DNA from: Actinomycetospora straminea
GTDB taxonomy: Bacteria > Actinomycetota > Actinomycetes > Mycobacteriales > Pseudonocardiaceae
Length of the DNA: 64,000 nt
Assembly: GCF_028737255.1 (NCBI RefSeq)
Contig: NZ_JAQZAN010000024.1
Location: 31,506 to 95,505 of the forward strand
Direction of reading: 5' to 3'
Part shown: positions 52,084 through 59,304 of the stretch, in pieces
Layout: the number at the start of each line of letters is the position of its first letter
Position numbering within the stretch: position 1 is the first letter of the stretch
Position numbers and translations under genes: made by a program
Notes under the pieces: generated by a model
Databases searched by the model: none
Seen by the model: only the letters and a program-made list of their open reading frames with translations
What the model was told of the DNA's origin: nothing

Positions 52084-53511
52084 CTACCCCGCCGACGGTG
52101 CCGCGGGCAGGTCGGGGCGGGTGACGCCCTCGCCGAGCGCGGCCGCGTAGAGGTCACCGCGGGCCTCGATGCGCGCCAGGACGTCGGCCGGCGAGAACGT
52201 CAGCTCCCGGACCTCGCGGGCCGCCGCCACCTCGTCCCAGCTCAGCGGCGTGGACACCGTCGGCGCGCCGTTCGCCGCCCGCGCGCGCAGCGAGTAGGGC
52301 GCGACGGTGGTCTTCGCGGTGTTGTTCTGGCTCCAGTCGACGAAGATCTTCCCGCGGCGGCGGTCCTTGGCCATGATCGAGGTGACGCGGCGCGGGGTCT
52401 CGCGGGCGAGGAGCTCGGCCACGGCCTTGGCGTAGGTCGACGTGCGACCCGGGTCGTCGACACGGACCGCGGCGCTGACCTGCATGCCCTTGCTGCCGCT
52501 GGTCTTCGGGCAGGGCGCGAGGCCGTCGGCGGCGAGCACCTCCCGCACCCGCTCGGCGACCCGCGCGCAGTCGACGACCGTGGTGCCCTCGCCGGGGTCG
52601 AGGTCGAAGACGAGCTCGTCGGGCGGCTGCACCCGGTCGTCGGCGTCGACGCGCCACTGCGGGACGTGGAGCTCGAGGACGGCGAGGTTCGCCAGGTAGA
52701 CGAGCGTCGCGAGCTCCTCGACGACCACGAAGTTCGCCGTCGCCGAGCCGCGGCTGCTGCCCGGGGTGGGCACGGTGACGCTGCGCAGCCACTCCGGGGC
52801 CTTGGCGCCGGCGTTCTTCTCGTAGAACGAGGGCGCCGAGATGCCGTCCGGGAAGCGGCGCAGGGTCAGGGGACGGCCGGCGAGGTGGGGGAGGAGCGTG
52901 TCGGCGACGCGGGCGTAGTAGTCGACCACCGCCGCCTTGGGGACGTCGGGGTAGAGCTCCTTGTCGAGGTTCGACAGCCGCAGGCCGCGGCCGCCGACGG
53001 TGACCCGCGGCGACTGCGCGGAGGCGTTCCGCGGTGGTGCGGGCGTGTCGGCCTTGCGGCGCTGGACGAGCCAGTCCTTCTCGTCGTGGTCGCTGCTGTC
53101 GGGCTTGAAGAAGACGAACCGGCCCTCGACGCGCTCGCCGTGCAGGGTCACCGCGACCTCGCGGTCCGACCACTTCTCGGCCTCGTAGCGCCCGGCGTCC
53201 CAGATCGTCATCGATCCGCCGCCGTACTCGCCGGCCGGGATCTCGCCGTGGAAGTCGAGGTACTCCAGCGGGTGGTCCTCGGTGTGCACGGCGAGGCGGG
53301 GTGCGCCCGGCTTGTCCGGCAGGCCCCGAGGCACCGCCCAGCACACCAGCACGCCGTCCCGCTCGAAGCGCACGTCGTAATGCAGCCGGCGGGCGTGGTG
53401 CTCCTGGACGACGAAGCGGTCGCCGGTGGGCGCCGCCGCGTCGACCTGCCCGAACGGCTCCGGCGTGCGCGCCGGGTCCCGCTTGGCGTTGTACTCGGAG
53501 AGGTCGGGCAC
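52084..53511 (-). CDS. ligD: LigD-like protein: 3'-phosphoesterase plus polymerase, no ligase
   Basis: 475-aa NHEJ-type enzyme. Residues about 1-165 are the 3'-phosphoesterase domain (VVQEHHARRLHYDVRFE with H38/H39, H44, D46; VHTEDHPLEY; IPAGEYGGGSM). The rest is the primase-polymerase domain with ELVFDLDPGEG containing the metal-binding DxD, and SGSKGMQV. The ATP-dependent ligase domain of full LigD is absent, so a separate LigC/ligase gene and Ku must act elsewhere. GTG 53511 starts VPDLSEYNAKRD, the usual phosphoesterase N-terminus. No Ku gene is in the window. Confidence 0.9.
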   Translation of the reverse strand: MPDLSEYNAKRDPARTPEPFGQVDAAAPTGDRFVVQEHHARRLHYDVRFERDGVLVCWAVPRGLPDKPGAPRLAVHTEDHPLEYLDFHGEIPAGEYGGGSMTIWDAGRYEAEKWSDREVAVTLHGERVEGRFVFFKPDSSDHDEKDWLVQRRKADTPAPPRNASAQSPRVTVGGRGLRLSNLDKELYPDVPKAAVVDYYARVADTLLPHLAGRPLTLRRFPDGISAPSFYEKNAGAKAPEWLRSVTVPTPGSSRGSATANFVVVEELATLVYLANLAVLELHVPQWRVDADDRVQPPDELVFDLDPGEGTTVVDCARVAERVREVLAADGLAPCPKTSGSKGMQVSAAVRVDDPGRTSTYAKAVAELLARETPRRVTSIMAKDRRRGKIFVDWSQNNTAKTTVAPYSLRARAANGAPTVSTPLSWDEVAAAREVRELTFSPADVLARIEARGDLYAAALGEGVTRPDLPAAPSAG

Positions 53512-53521
53512 GGAACGTGGT

Positions 53522-54628
53522 CTACACGACGTCCCGGTCGGCGGTGAAGCCGAAGAAGGCGAGCATCGCCGCGGCGGCGTCCGGACCCGACGGGTCGGCG
53601 TACGCGACGCCGGCGCGCCCGCCCGACCAGGCGTGGCCGAGGCCGTGCACGGTCCACGACTCCGCCAGCACCCGCCCGCCCGGCTCGGCGCACCGCTCGC
53701 GCGTCCAGCGCCGGCCGCCGTCGGCCTGCCCGCTCGCGCGGTCCCGCTCGACCCGCCCGGCCCGCCGCAGGGCCGAGCGCACCACGGCGTCGGCGTTGCC
53801 GGGCGCCACGGTCCGGTCGGCGTCACCGTGCACGACCACCAGCGGCACCGGCCCCGCGTCGGCGACCTCGGCCGGCGGCGACGACATCGCCGCGAACGCC
53901 GACCCGATGTCGCGGGCGGCGCGGTGGGGGAGCCCGGAGTGCACGCCGGCGCCGCAGAACACGTCGGGGTGGGTCGCGGCCATGACCGCCGCCATCGCCG
54001 CGCCGGCGGAGAACCCGGCGACGGCGACGCGCGCCGGGTCGGCCCGGAGCTCGCCGGCGACGGTGCGGGTGATCGCGGCGATGACGGCGGGCTCGCCGCC
54101 GTCGCGGGTCTGGTCGCCGGGACGGAACCAGTTCCAGTAGCCCATCGCGTTGGCCTGCCGCGACTGCTCGGGGTAGACGACCGCGACGCCCGCCCGGGCG
54201 GCCGCCTCGTCCATCCCCGTGCACGCGGCGAACCCGTCGGCGTCCTGTGTGCCGCCGTGCAGCATCACGACCAGCGGCGCCCCGGACGCCAGGCCCGGCG
54301 GGACGAACAGGCGGTAGGCGCGACGGTCCCCGCCGGCCGAGGCGGCGCCGCGGGTGACGGTGCCGGCGGCGCGGTCGGAGCTGCCGGCGCCGGCGCCGTG
54401 GGCGCTGCCGGCGCCGGACCTCGACATGCCGGACATCGGCATCGTCGTCCCAGACATCGGCGGCATCCCCGGGAGGCCGGCGCCGAGGCGTTCCTGGATG
54501 CGGGCGGTCGCGTCCATCAACCGGCCCTCGCGGACGAGGCGGGTGGCGTCGGACCAGCCGCCCGAGCCTCCGTGGGCTGCGGCGGCCGTGCGCATCGCCT
54601 CGGTGAACATCTTGCGGGCACGGGACAC
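53522..54628 (-). CDS. PHB depolymerase/LpqC-family esterase
   Basis: 368-aa alpha/beta-hydrolase. The N-terminal 90 residues are a Met/Gly/Ser-rich leader common in intracellular actinobacterial members (SDATRLVREGRLMDATARIQERL). The catalytic domain shows LVVMLHGGTQDADGFA (oxyanion hole), nucleophile elbow GFSAGAAMA, the acid in VVVHGDADRTV, and His in VHGLGHAWSGG. GGAGG lies 6 nt before GTG 54628. It probably hydrolyses polyester or aryl ester bonds; there is no obvious signal peptide. It precedes ligD by 10 bp in the same direction. Confidence 0.87.
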   Translation of the reverse strand: MSRARKMFTEAMRTAAAAHGGSGGWSDATRLVREGRLMDATARIQERLGAGLPGMPPMSGTTMPMSGMSRSGAGSAHGAGAGSSDRAAGTVTRGAASAGGDRRAYRLFVPPGLASGAPLVVMLHGGTQDADGFAACTGMDEAAARAGVAVVYPEQSRQANAMGYWNWFRPGDQTRDGGEPAVIAAITRTVAGELRADPARVAVAGFSAGAAMAAVMAATHPDVFCGAGVHSGLPHRAARDIGSAFAAMSSPPAEVADAGPVPLVVVHGDADRTVAPGNADAVVRSALRRAGRVERDRASGQADGGRRWTRERCAEPGGRVLAESWTVHGLGHAWSGGRAGVAYADPSGPDAAAAMLAFFGFTADRDVV

Positions 54629-54672
54629 GGCGACCTCCGGGGGTCGGTGGTGGTGGAGCGTGGCGGAGCGGC

Positions 54673-55071
54673 TCAGACGATCCGGGACGCCAGTGCGGCC
54701 TTCACCGCGCGGCTGGCCCGGAACGCTCCGAGCACCTCGACCGAGGCGATCGTCGCCAGGGCCAGGTCGGGCGGGACGTCGTCGGCGACGGTGGCCAGTC
54801 CCAGCACCCGGACGTGCACCTGCTCGCCCGCGTCACGCAGGGCCTCGAGGTCGCGCCGGGTGAAGTGCTGGGTGCCGAGGACGAGGGTCCGGCGCGCGAC
54901 GGTCTGCTCGATCGCGCGCTCGCTGGTGGCGAGCTGGTTGCGGACGGCGGTGCGGATGAAGTCGGTGCGGGTGGTGAAGAACCCCTCCTGCACGAGCAGG
55001 TCGATCCGGCCGAGGTCGACCGGTCCGAGGTTGACCGTGATCTTCTCGGTCCGCTCCGGTTCAGCGACCAC
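54673..55071 (-). CDS. Ribbon-helix-helix (CopG-like) regulator
   Basis: 132 aa. The N-terminal ribbon-helix-helix is clear: EKITVNLGPVDLGRIDLLVQEGFFTTRTDFIRTAVRNQL. The C-terminal part contains QTVARRTLVLGTQHFTRRDLEALRDAGEQVHVRVLGLATVADDV, a domain seen in short actinobacterial CopG-like proteins. GTG 55071 has GGGAGGG 5-11 nt upstream and excludes the upstream palindrome from the coding region. A perfect 7-bp inverted repeat (55087-55102) just before the start is the likely autoregulatory operator. No toxin partner is adjacent. Confidence 0.8.
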   Translation of the reverse strand: MVAEPERTEKITVNLGPVDLGRIDLLVQEGFFTTRTDFIRTAVRNQLATSERAIEQTVARRTLVLGTQHFTRRDLEALRDAGEQVHVRVLGLATVADDVPPDLALATIASVEVLGAFRASRAVKAALASRIV

Positions 55072-55086
55072 GACACCCTCCCGACG

Positions 55087-55102
55087 CCATCCATGTGGAT
55101 GG
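55087..55102. promoter_or_regulatory. Candidate operator of the ribbon-helix-helix gene
   Basis: Perfect inverted repeat CCATCCA-TG-TGGATGG, 16 bp before the GTG start; size and dyad fit a ribbon-helix-helix dimer pair. Confidence 0.5.
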
Positions 55103-55106
55103 TGCA

Positions 55107-55124
55107 CGGAGGGCGGGCCCTCCG
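55107..55124 (-). terminator. Hairpin after the reductase remnant
   Basis: CGGAGGG (55107-55113), loop CGGG, CCCTCCG (55118-55124); lies 8 bp after the minus-strand stop at 55132. Confidence 0.55.
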
Positions 55125-55131
55125 CAAGTCG

Positions 55132-55480
55132 TCAGGACCGCGCGGCGTAGCGGTGCAGCACCAGCGAGGAGTCGGGCAGGCGCCGGGCCTCGAGCAGGTG
55201 CAGCGCCACCCGGTCCGGCTCGCCGTCCGCCGACGGCCCCAGCAGCGGCAGCCCGGCCCCGAGCAGCGCCGGCCTGCGCGGGATCGTCGGCGATGCCGGG
55301 CCAGTACGCCCGGAACTCCTCGTAGGTGGTGCGGCCCAGCAGCAGGTGGTCGGCCGCGCGCATGCGCTCCGCGGCGTAGACGTCGAACCCCTCGTCGAAG
55401 GGCATCACCATGACGTCGCCCCCGGGCCCGGCGACGAACCCGTCGAGCGTGGCGATGGCGGTGACGATCAGCTGGCGCAT
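55132..55480 (-). pseudogene. Remnant of a RibD-type dihydrofolate reductase family gene
   Basis: The N-terminal third is good: MRQLIVTAIATLDGFVAGPGGDV...DHLLLGRTTYEEFRAYWPGIADDP. Immediately after, in another frame, comes a plausible family C-terminus reading ALLGAGLPLLGPSADGEPDR and ending SLVLHRYAARS before TGA 55132. The middle 80-100 residues are missing and the frame changes near 55280-55290. An internal out-of-frame deletion explains this better than a sequencing error. Start ATG 55480 has GGGAGCACC upstream. Confidence 0.8.
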
Positions 55481-55566
55481 CTCGGGTGCTCCCTCGTGTC
55501 GGCGGTGCCGTCACCTCGGGGACGGAGCCGGCACGGCGTTCTCGACACCGGAGACGGGGTGTTCCG

Positions 55567-55671
55567 ACCCGTGTCCCGAGGACACGGGTCCCTGGGTTCG
55601 TTCGCGGCCGGCGACCGGGGCCGACCACGACGGCGACCGGGTGTCCCGACCCGTGTCCCGAGGACACGGGT
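55567..55671. repeat. Two copies of a 23-bp palindromic hairpin element
   Basis: ACCCGTGTCC-CGA-GGACACGGGT occurs at 55567-55589 and again at 55649-55671, each preceded by GTGTYCCG, 82 bp apart, in the 293-bp gap between divergent genes. Each is a perfect 10-bp inverted repeat. No gene is seen in the gap. Confidence 0.85.
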
Positions 55672-55760
55672 CGTCGACCCCGACCGCGACGCGCGACGGT
55701 TCCGCGGACGGCGACGCCCGAGGAGCCGCTCAACCCTCGGATGTTCGCGCCCGATGGCGG

Positions 55761-55766
55761 TAGCGT
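55761..55766 (+). promoter_or_regulatory. -10 box TAGCGT, leaderless promoter of the selenoprotein unit
   Basis: TAGCGT ends 7 nt before GTG 55774, identical in sequence and spacing to the catabolic-operon promoter at 14539. Confidence 0.5.
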
Positions 55767-55773
55767 GCCGCCC

Positions 55774-57225
55774 GTGACCACGACGGCGACCGCGGCGGCG
55801 TCGACGAGCCCGGAGGTGCCGGCGGACGGCCTGGTGGTCGTCGTCAAGCAGGACTGCCCGACCTGCCGGCTGGTGGCGCCGGTGCTCGGCGACCTCGGCG
55901 CCACGGTCTACACCCAGGACGATCCCGCGTTCCCGCCCGGCGTCGCGGTCCGCGACGACACCGACCTCGACGCCAGCGTGGCGCTGGGCATCGACGTCGT
56001 GCCGACCCTGCTGCGCCGCGAGGGCGGGCGGGAGACCGCGCGGGCCGAGGGGTGGGACCGGGCGACGTGGCGGGAGCTCTCGGGCGTCGCCGACCTCGGC
56101 GCGGACCTGCCCGAGTGGAAGCCCGGCTGCGGCTCGCGCACCCACGACCCCGCGGTCGCCGACGCGATGCTCGTGCGTGCCCGGGGCCACGAGCTCGCCG
56201 CCCGCCGCGTGGAGCTCGCCGGGCTCGAGGACGAGGCCGAGGCCCTCTACGACCGCGGCTGGACCGACGGCCTGCCCGTGGTCGCGCCGACCCCGCCCCG
56301 GGTGCTGCGCATGCTGGCGGGCACGACCCGCGCGCCGGACGAGGTCGTCGCCGTCGTCCCGCCGAACCTCGTGCCCGCGACCGTCGAGAAGGTCGCCATC
56401 AACGCCGTGCTCGCCGGCTGCCGGCCCGAGTACCTGCCGGTGGTGCTCGCCGCGGTCGAGGCCGCGTGCGCCGAGGAGTTCAACGCCCACGGCCTGCTCG
56501 CCACGACGTGGGGCGCGGGGCCGGCGGTGCTGGTCCACGGGCCGATCGCCCGGCGGATCGGGGTGAACGCCGGCGGCAACGCGCTCGGCCAGGGCACGCG
56601 GGCGAACTCGACGATCGGCCGCGCGGTGCAGCTGGTGATCCGCAACGTCGGCGGTGGGCGGCCCGGCGAGGTCGACCGGGCGACGCTGGGCCAGCCCGGC
56701 AAGGTCGGCCTCTGCTTCGCCGAGGACGAGGAGCACTCGCCCTGGGAGCCCCTGTCCGTGGAGCGCGGGGTGCCGGCCGGGGCGTCGGCGGTGACGGTGT
56801 TCGCGAGCGAGGGGCCGCGCGGCGTCGTCGACCAGATCTCGCGCACCCCGGAGTCGCTGGCCCGGTCGCTCGCCGTCGCGCTGCGCGGGGTCGGGCACCC
56901 GAAGCTCGCGCCCGGCTTCGACGCCGTGCTGGTGCTCAGCCCCGAGCACGTCGCCGTGTTCGACGAGGCCGGCTGGGACCGGGCCCGCTTCACGACCACG
57001 CTCGCCGAGCTGCTCCTGCTCCCGCCGGAGGAGCTCGCCCGCGGCGCCGACGGCATCGAGGAGGGCATGCCGGAGCCCACCCGCCCGCACCCGAAGTTCC
57101 GTCGCGAGGGGCTGATGGTGGCCGTCGCGGGCGGGGGAGCGGGCAAGTTCTCCGCCGTGCTCGGTGGCTGGGTCGGCGGGCCCGGCGGCAGCAGCCCGGT
57201 CACACGGATCATCGAGGAGGCCTGA
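55774..57225 (+). CDS. Thioredoxin-like fusion protein encoded with the UGSC selenoprotein
   Basis: 483 aa. Residues about 18-105 form a thioredoxin-like domain with redox pair CPTC (C28, C31) in VVVVKQDCPTCRLV and a cis-Pro segment DVVPTLLRR. The larger C-terminal domain (RGWTDGLPVVAPTPPRVLRML, VAINAVLAGCRPEYLPVVLAAVEA, GGNALGQGTRANSTIGRAVQLV) is of unknown function and has several Cys. GTG 55774 is set by the 7-nt spacing to TAGCGT; ATG 55741 is an alternative. It ends 1 nt before the UGSC gene start, so the two are cotranscribed and probably act in one redox pathway. Confidence 0.8.
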   Translation: MTTTATAAASTSPEVPADGLVVVVKQDCPTCRLVAPVLGDLGATVYTQDDPAFPPGVAVRDDTDLDASVALGIDVVPTLLRREGGRETARAEGWDRATWRELSGVADLGADLPEWKPGCGSRTHDPAVADAMLVRARGHELAARRVELAGLEDEAEALYDRGWTDGLPVVAPTPPRVLRMLAGTTRAPDEVVAVVPPNLVPATVEKVAINAVLAGCRPEYLPVVLAAVEAACAEEFNAHGLLATTWGAGPAVLVHGPIARRIGVNAGGNALGQGTRANSTIGRAVQLVIRNVGGGRPGEVDRATLGQPGKVGLCFAEDEEHSPWEPLSVERGVPAGASAVTVFASEGPRGVVDQISRTPESLARSLAVALRGVGHPKLAPGFDAVLVLSPEHVAVFDEAGWDRARFTTTLAELLLLPPEELARGADGIEEGMPEPTRPHPKFRREGLMVAVAGGGAGKFSAVLGGWVGGPGGSSPVTRIIEEA

Positions 57226-57226
57226 C

Positions 57227-57769
57227 GTGGACAGCCCGGTCACCGTCGTGCTCGACCCCACCGACGAGTCCCGCCCCGCCGCCCGCACCGTCGGGCCGCG
57301 CCCCGACGACCTCGCGGGCCGCACGGTCGGGCTGCTCGACATCGCCAAGCCGCGCGGCGACGTCTTCCTCGACCGGCTCGCGGACCTGCTCACCGAGCGG
57401 GGCGCCACGGTCCGCCGCTACGCCAAGCCGACCTTCACGAAGCCGATGCCCACGGACCTGCGCGCCGAGATCACCGCGGAGTGCGACGTCGTCATCGAGG
57501 CCCTCGCCGATTGAGGCTCGTGCACGTCGTGCAGTGTGCACGACCTCGCCGCCCTCGAGGCCGACGGCATCGCCACCACGTTCGTCGCGTCGAGCGAGTT
57601 CGTCACGGCCACCGACGCCCAGGCCCGCGCGCTGGGCTTCGCGTCGGTGCCCGCCGTCTACGTCGCCCACCCGATCCAGGACCGCACCGACCCCGAGATG
57701 GCGGCCCTCGCCGACGAGGCGCTACCCCGGGTGCTCGCGGCCGTCACGGGAGCGCCCCCGACCGCGTAG
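57227..57769 (+). CDS. UGSC-family selenoprotein (in-frame TGA read as selenocysteine)
   Basis: Reading through TGA at 57512-57514 gives one 180-aa protein with Sec96 in EALAD-U-GSCTSCSVHD, the hallmark of the UGSC (seleno)protein family; C99 and C102 follow. The flanks fit the family: GLLDIAKPRGDVFLDRLADLL before, and FVTATDAQARALGF and VAHPIQDRTDPEM after. Without readthrough both halves would be useless fragments. A perfect stem-loop with a G-starting loop lies 19 nt after the TGA (57526-57544), as expected for a bacterial SECIS. GAGGAGG (57214-57220) precedes GTG 57227. Redox role inferred; sel genes are not in the window. Confidence 0.88.
57526..57544 (+). promoter_or_regulatory. Candidate bacterial SECIS stem-loop
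   Basis: GTCGTGCA (57526-57533), loop GTG, TGCACGAC (57537-57544). The 19-nt distance from TGA to loop, G as first loop base and the 8-bp stem fit known bacterial SECIS rules. A competing stem TCGTGCAC/GTGCACGA (57518-57525/57536-57543) with a 10-nt loop overlaps it. Confidence 0.7.
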
Positions 57770-57889
57770 GGCTGCAACACGCCGGATCGACACGCCGTGT
57801 GGCACAGCGGACACGGTGCGTCGAGCGTCCGCTCGGGTGGCACACGGAACATCGGAACATCGGTGCTCCGGACCTCACAGCGGGCATAC

Positions 57890-57938
57890 GCTCCGTCGGG
57901 ATCCGGGAGGGAGCACCCAGATGACGGTCGGCTCATGA
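57890..57938 (+). promoter_or_regulatory. Promoter and 5-codon leader ORF before the FAD oxidoreductase gene
   Basis: TACGCT (57890-57895) is followed by GGGAGGGAG (57905-57913) and ATG 57921, which opens a tiny ORF MTVGS ending TGA 57936-57938. The oxidoreductase ATG 57935 overlaps this stop (ATGA), so its translation may be coupled to the leader. Confidence 0.45.
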
Positions 57939-59293
57939 CGACGGCGACGGACGCCGAGACCGCCCACCGCCGGGCGGTGGACGCGGTGCGGGAGGGTCTC
58001 GCGGCGCTGCCCGCGGACGCCCCGGTGCGGCTGCGCAAGAAGACCTCGAACCTGTTCCGCTTCCGCGGGGGAGCGGGCGGGCTGACCGTCGACGGTCTCG
58101 ACCGCGTCCTCGCCGTCGACCCCGTGGCGCGCACCGCCGACGTCGCGGGCATGACCACCTACGAGCACCTCGTCGCGGCGACCCTGCCGCACGGGCTGAT
58201 GCCGCTGGTGGTGCCACAGCTCAAGACGATCACGCTCGGGGGAGCGGTGGTCGGGCTCGGGATCGAGTCGTCGTCGTTCCGCGACGGCCTGCCGCACGAG
58301 TCGGTCCTCGACGCCGACGTGCTCACCGGGTCCGGCGACATCCTCTCGACCACCGAGCACCCCGACCTGCTCGCCGGCCTGCCCAACTCCTACGGCACGT
58401 TGGGCTACGCGCTGCGCCTGACCATCGAGCTCGCGCCGGTCCGGCCGTTCGTGCGCCTGCGCCACGTCCGGTTCGACACCGCCGACGGGGTCGCGCGGGC
58501 GCTGGCCGAGGTCTCGTCGTCGCGGACCTGGGAGGGGGAGCGGGTCGACTTCTGCGACGGCGTCGTCTTCTCCGCCGACGAGCACTACATGACCGTCGGC
58601 GAGATGGTCGACACCGCGCCGTACCTCTCGGACTACACCGGCCAGCAGATCTACTACCGGTCGATCCAGCAGCGTGAGAGCGACTACCTGACCATCCGCG
58701 ACTACCTGTGGCGCTGGGACACCGACTGGTTCTGGTGCTCGCGCGCCCTCGGTGTCCAGCACCCGGTGGTGCGGCTGCTGTGGCCCGCGCGGTACCGGCG
58801 CTCGGACGTCTACCGCCGGATCGTCGCGCTCGACCGCCGCACGGGCCTGTCCCAGGCCCTCGCGCGCCGCGGCGGCGCGGCCGGCGTCGAGCCGATCATC
58901 CAGGACGTCGAGGTGCCCGTGGACCGGCTCGCGGAGTTCCTGGCGTTCTTCCACGACGAGATCGGGATCGAGCCGATCTGGCTGTGCCCGCTCCGGCAGC
59001 GCGACCGCCGGAGCTGGCCGCTCTACCCCCTGGACCCCGACACGACCTACGTCAACATCGGGTTCTGGTCCGACGCCCCCCTCGCCGAGGGCCAGGCCCC
59101 GGACCACCACAACCGGCGCATCGAGCAGGTGCTCATGGGGCTGGACGGCCACAAGTCGCTGTACTCGACCGCCAGCTACACCCCGGACGAGTTCGACGCG
59201 CTCTACGGGGGCACGACCTACCGGGACCTCAAGAAGCGGTACGACCCGGACGGCCGTCTCCCGGACCTCTACACCAAGACCGTGACGGGCTGA
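57935..59293 (+). CDS. FAD-binding oxidoreductase, probable 10-methyl fatty acid reductase (TmsA/BfaA-like)
   Basis: 452-aa FAD-linked oxidase related to DHCR24-type reductases. The FAD-binding stretch MPLVVPQLKTITLGGAVVGLGIESSSFRDGLPHESVL and the core QQIYYRSIQQRESDYLTIRDYLWRWDTDWFWCS are typical. It is paired with a cyclopropane-synthase-like methyltransferase 11 bp downstream; such pairs make 10-methyl-branched (tuberculostearic-type) fatty acids, this enzyme reducing the 10-methylene intermediate. ATG 57935 is chosen over a longer frame that has no start signals. Assignment rests on pairing and family resemblance. Confidence 0.75.
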   Translation: MTTATDAETAHRRAVDAVREGLAALPADAPVRLRKKTSNLFRFRGGAGGLTVDGLDRVLAVDPVARTADVAGMTTYEHLVAATLPHGLMPLVVPQLKTITLGGAVVGLGIESSSFRDGLPHESVLDADVLTGSGDILSTTEHPDLLAGLPNSYGTLGYALRLTIELAPVRPFVRLRHVRFDTADGVARALAEVSSSRTWEGERVDFCDGVVFSADEHYMTVGEMVDTAPYLSDYTGQQIYYRSIQQRESDYLTIRDYLWRWDTDWFWCSRALGVQHPVVRLLWPARYRRSDVYRRIVALDRRTGLSQALARRGGAAGVEPIIQDVEVPVDRLAEFLAFFHDEIGIEPIWLCPLRQRDRRSWPLYPLDPDTTYVNIGFWSDAPLAEGQAPDHHNRRIEQVLMGLDGHKSLYSTASYTPDEFDALYGGTTYRDLKKRYDPDGRLPDLYTKTVTG

Positions 59294-59304
59294 GGAGGAT
59301 CGTC

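Noticed and set aside
57536..57769. Separate small gene starting at GTG 57536
   Set aside because: It lacks a ribosome binding site and is simply the second half of the UGSC protein after the TGA.
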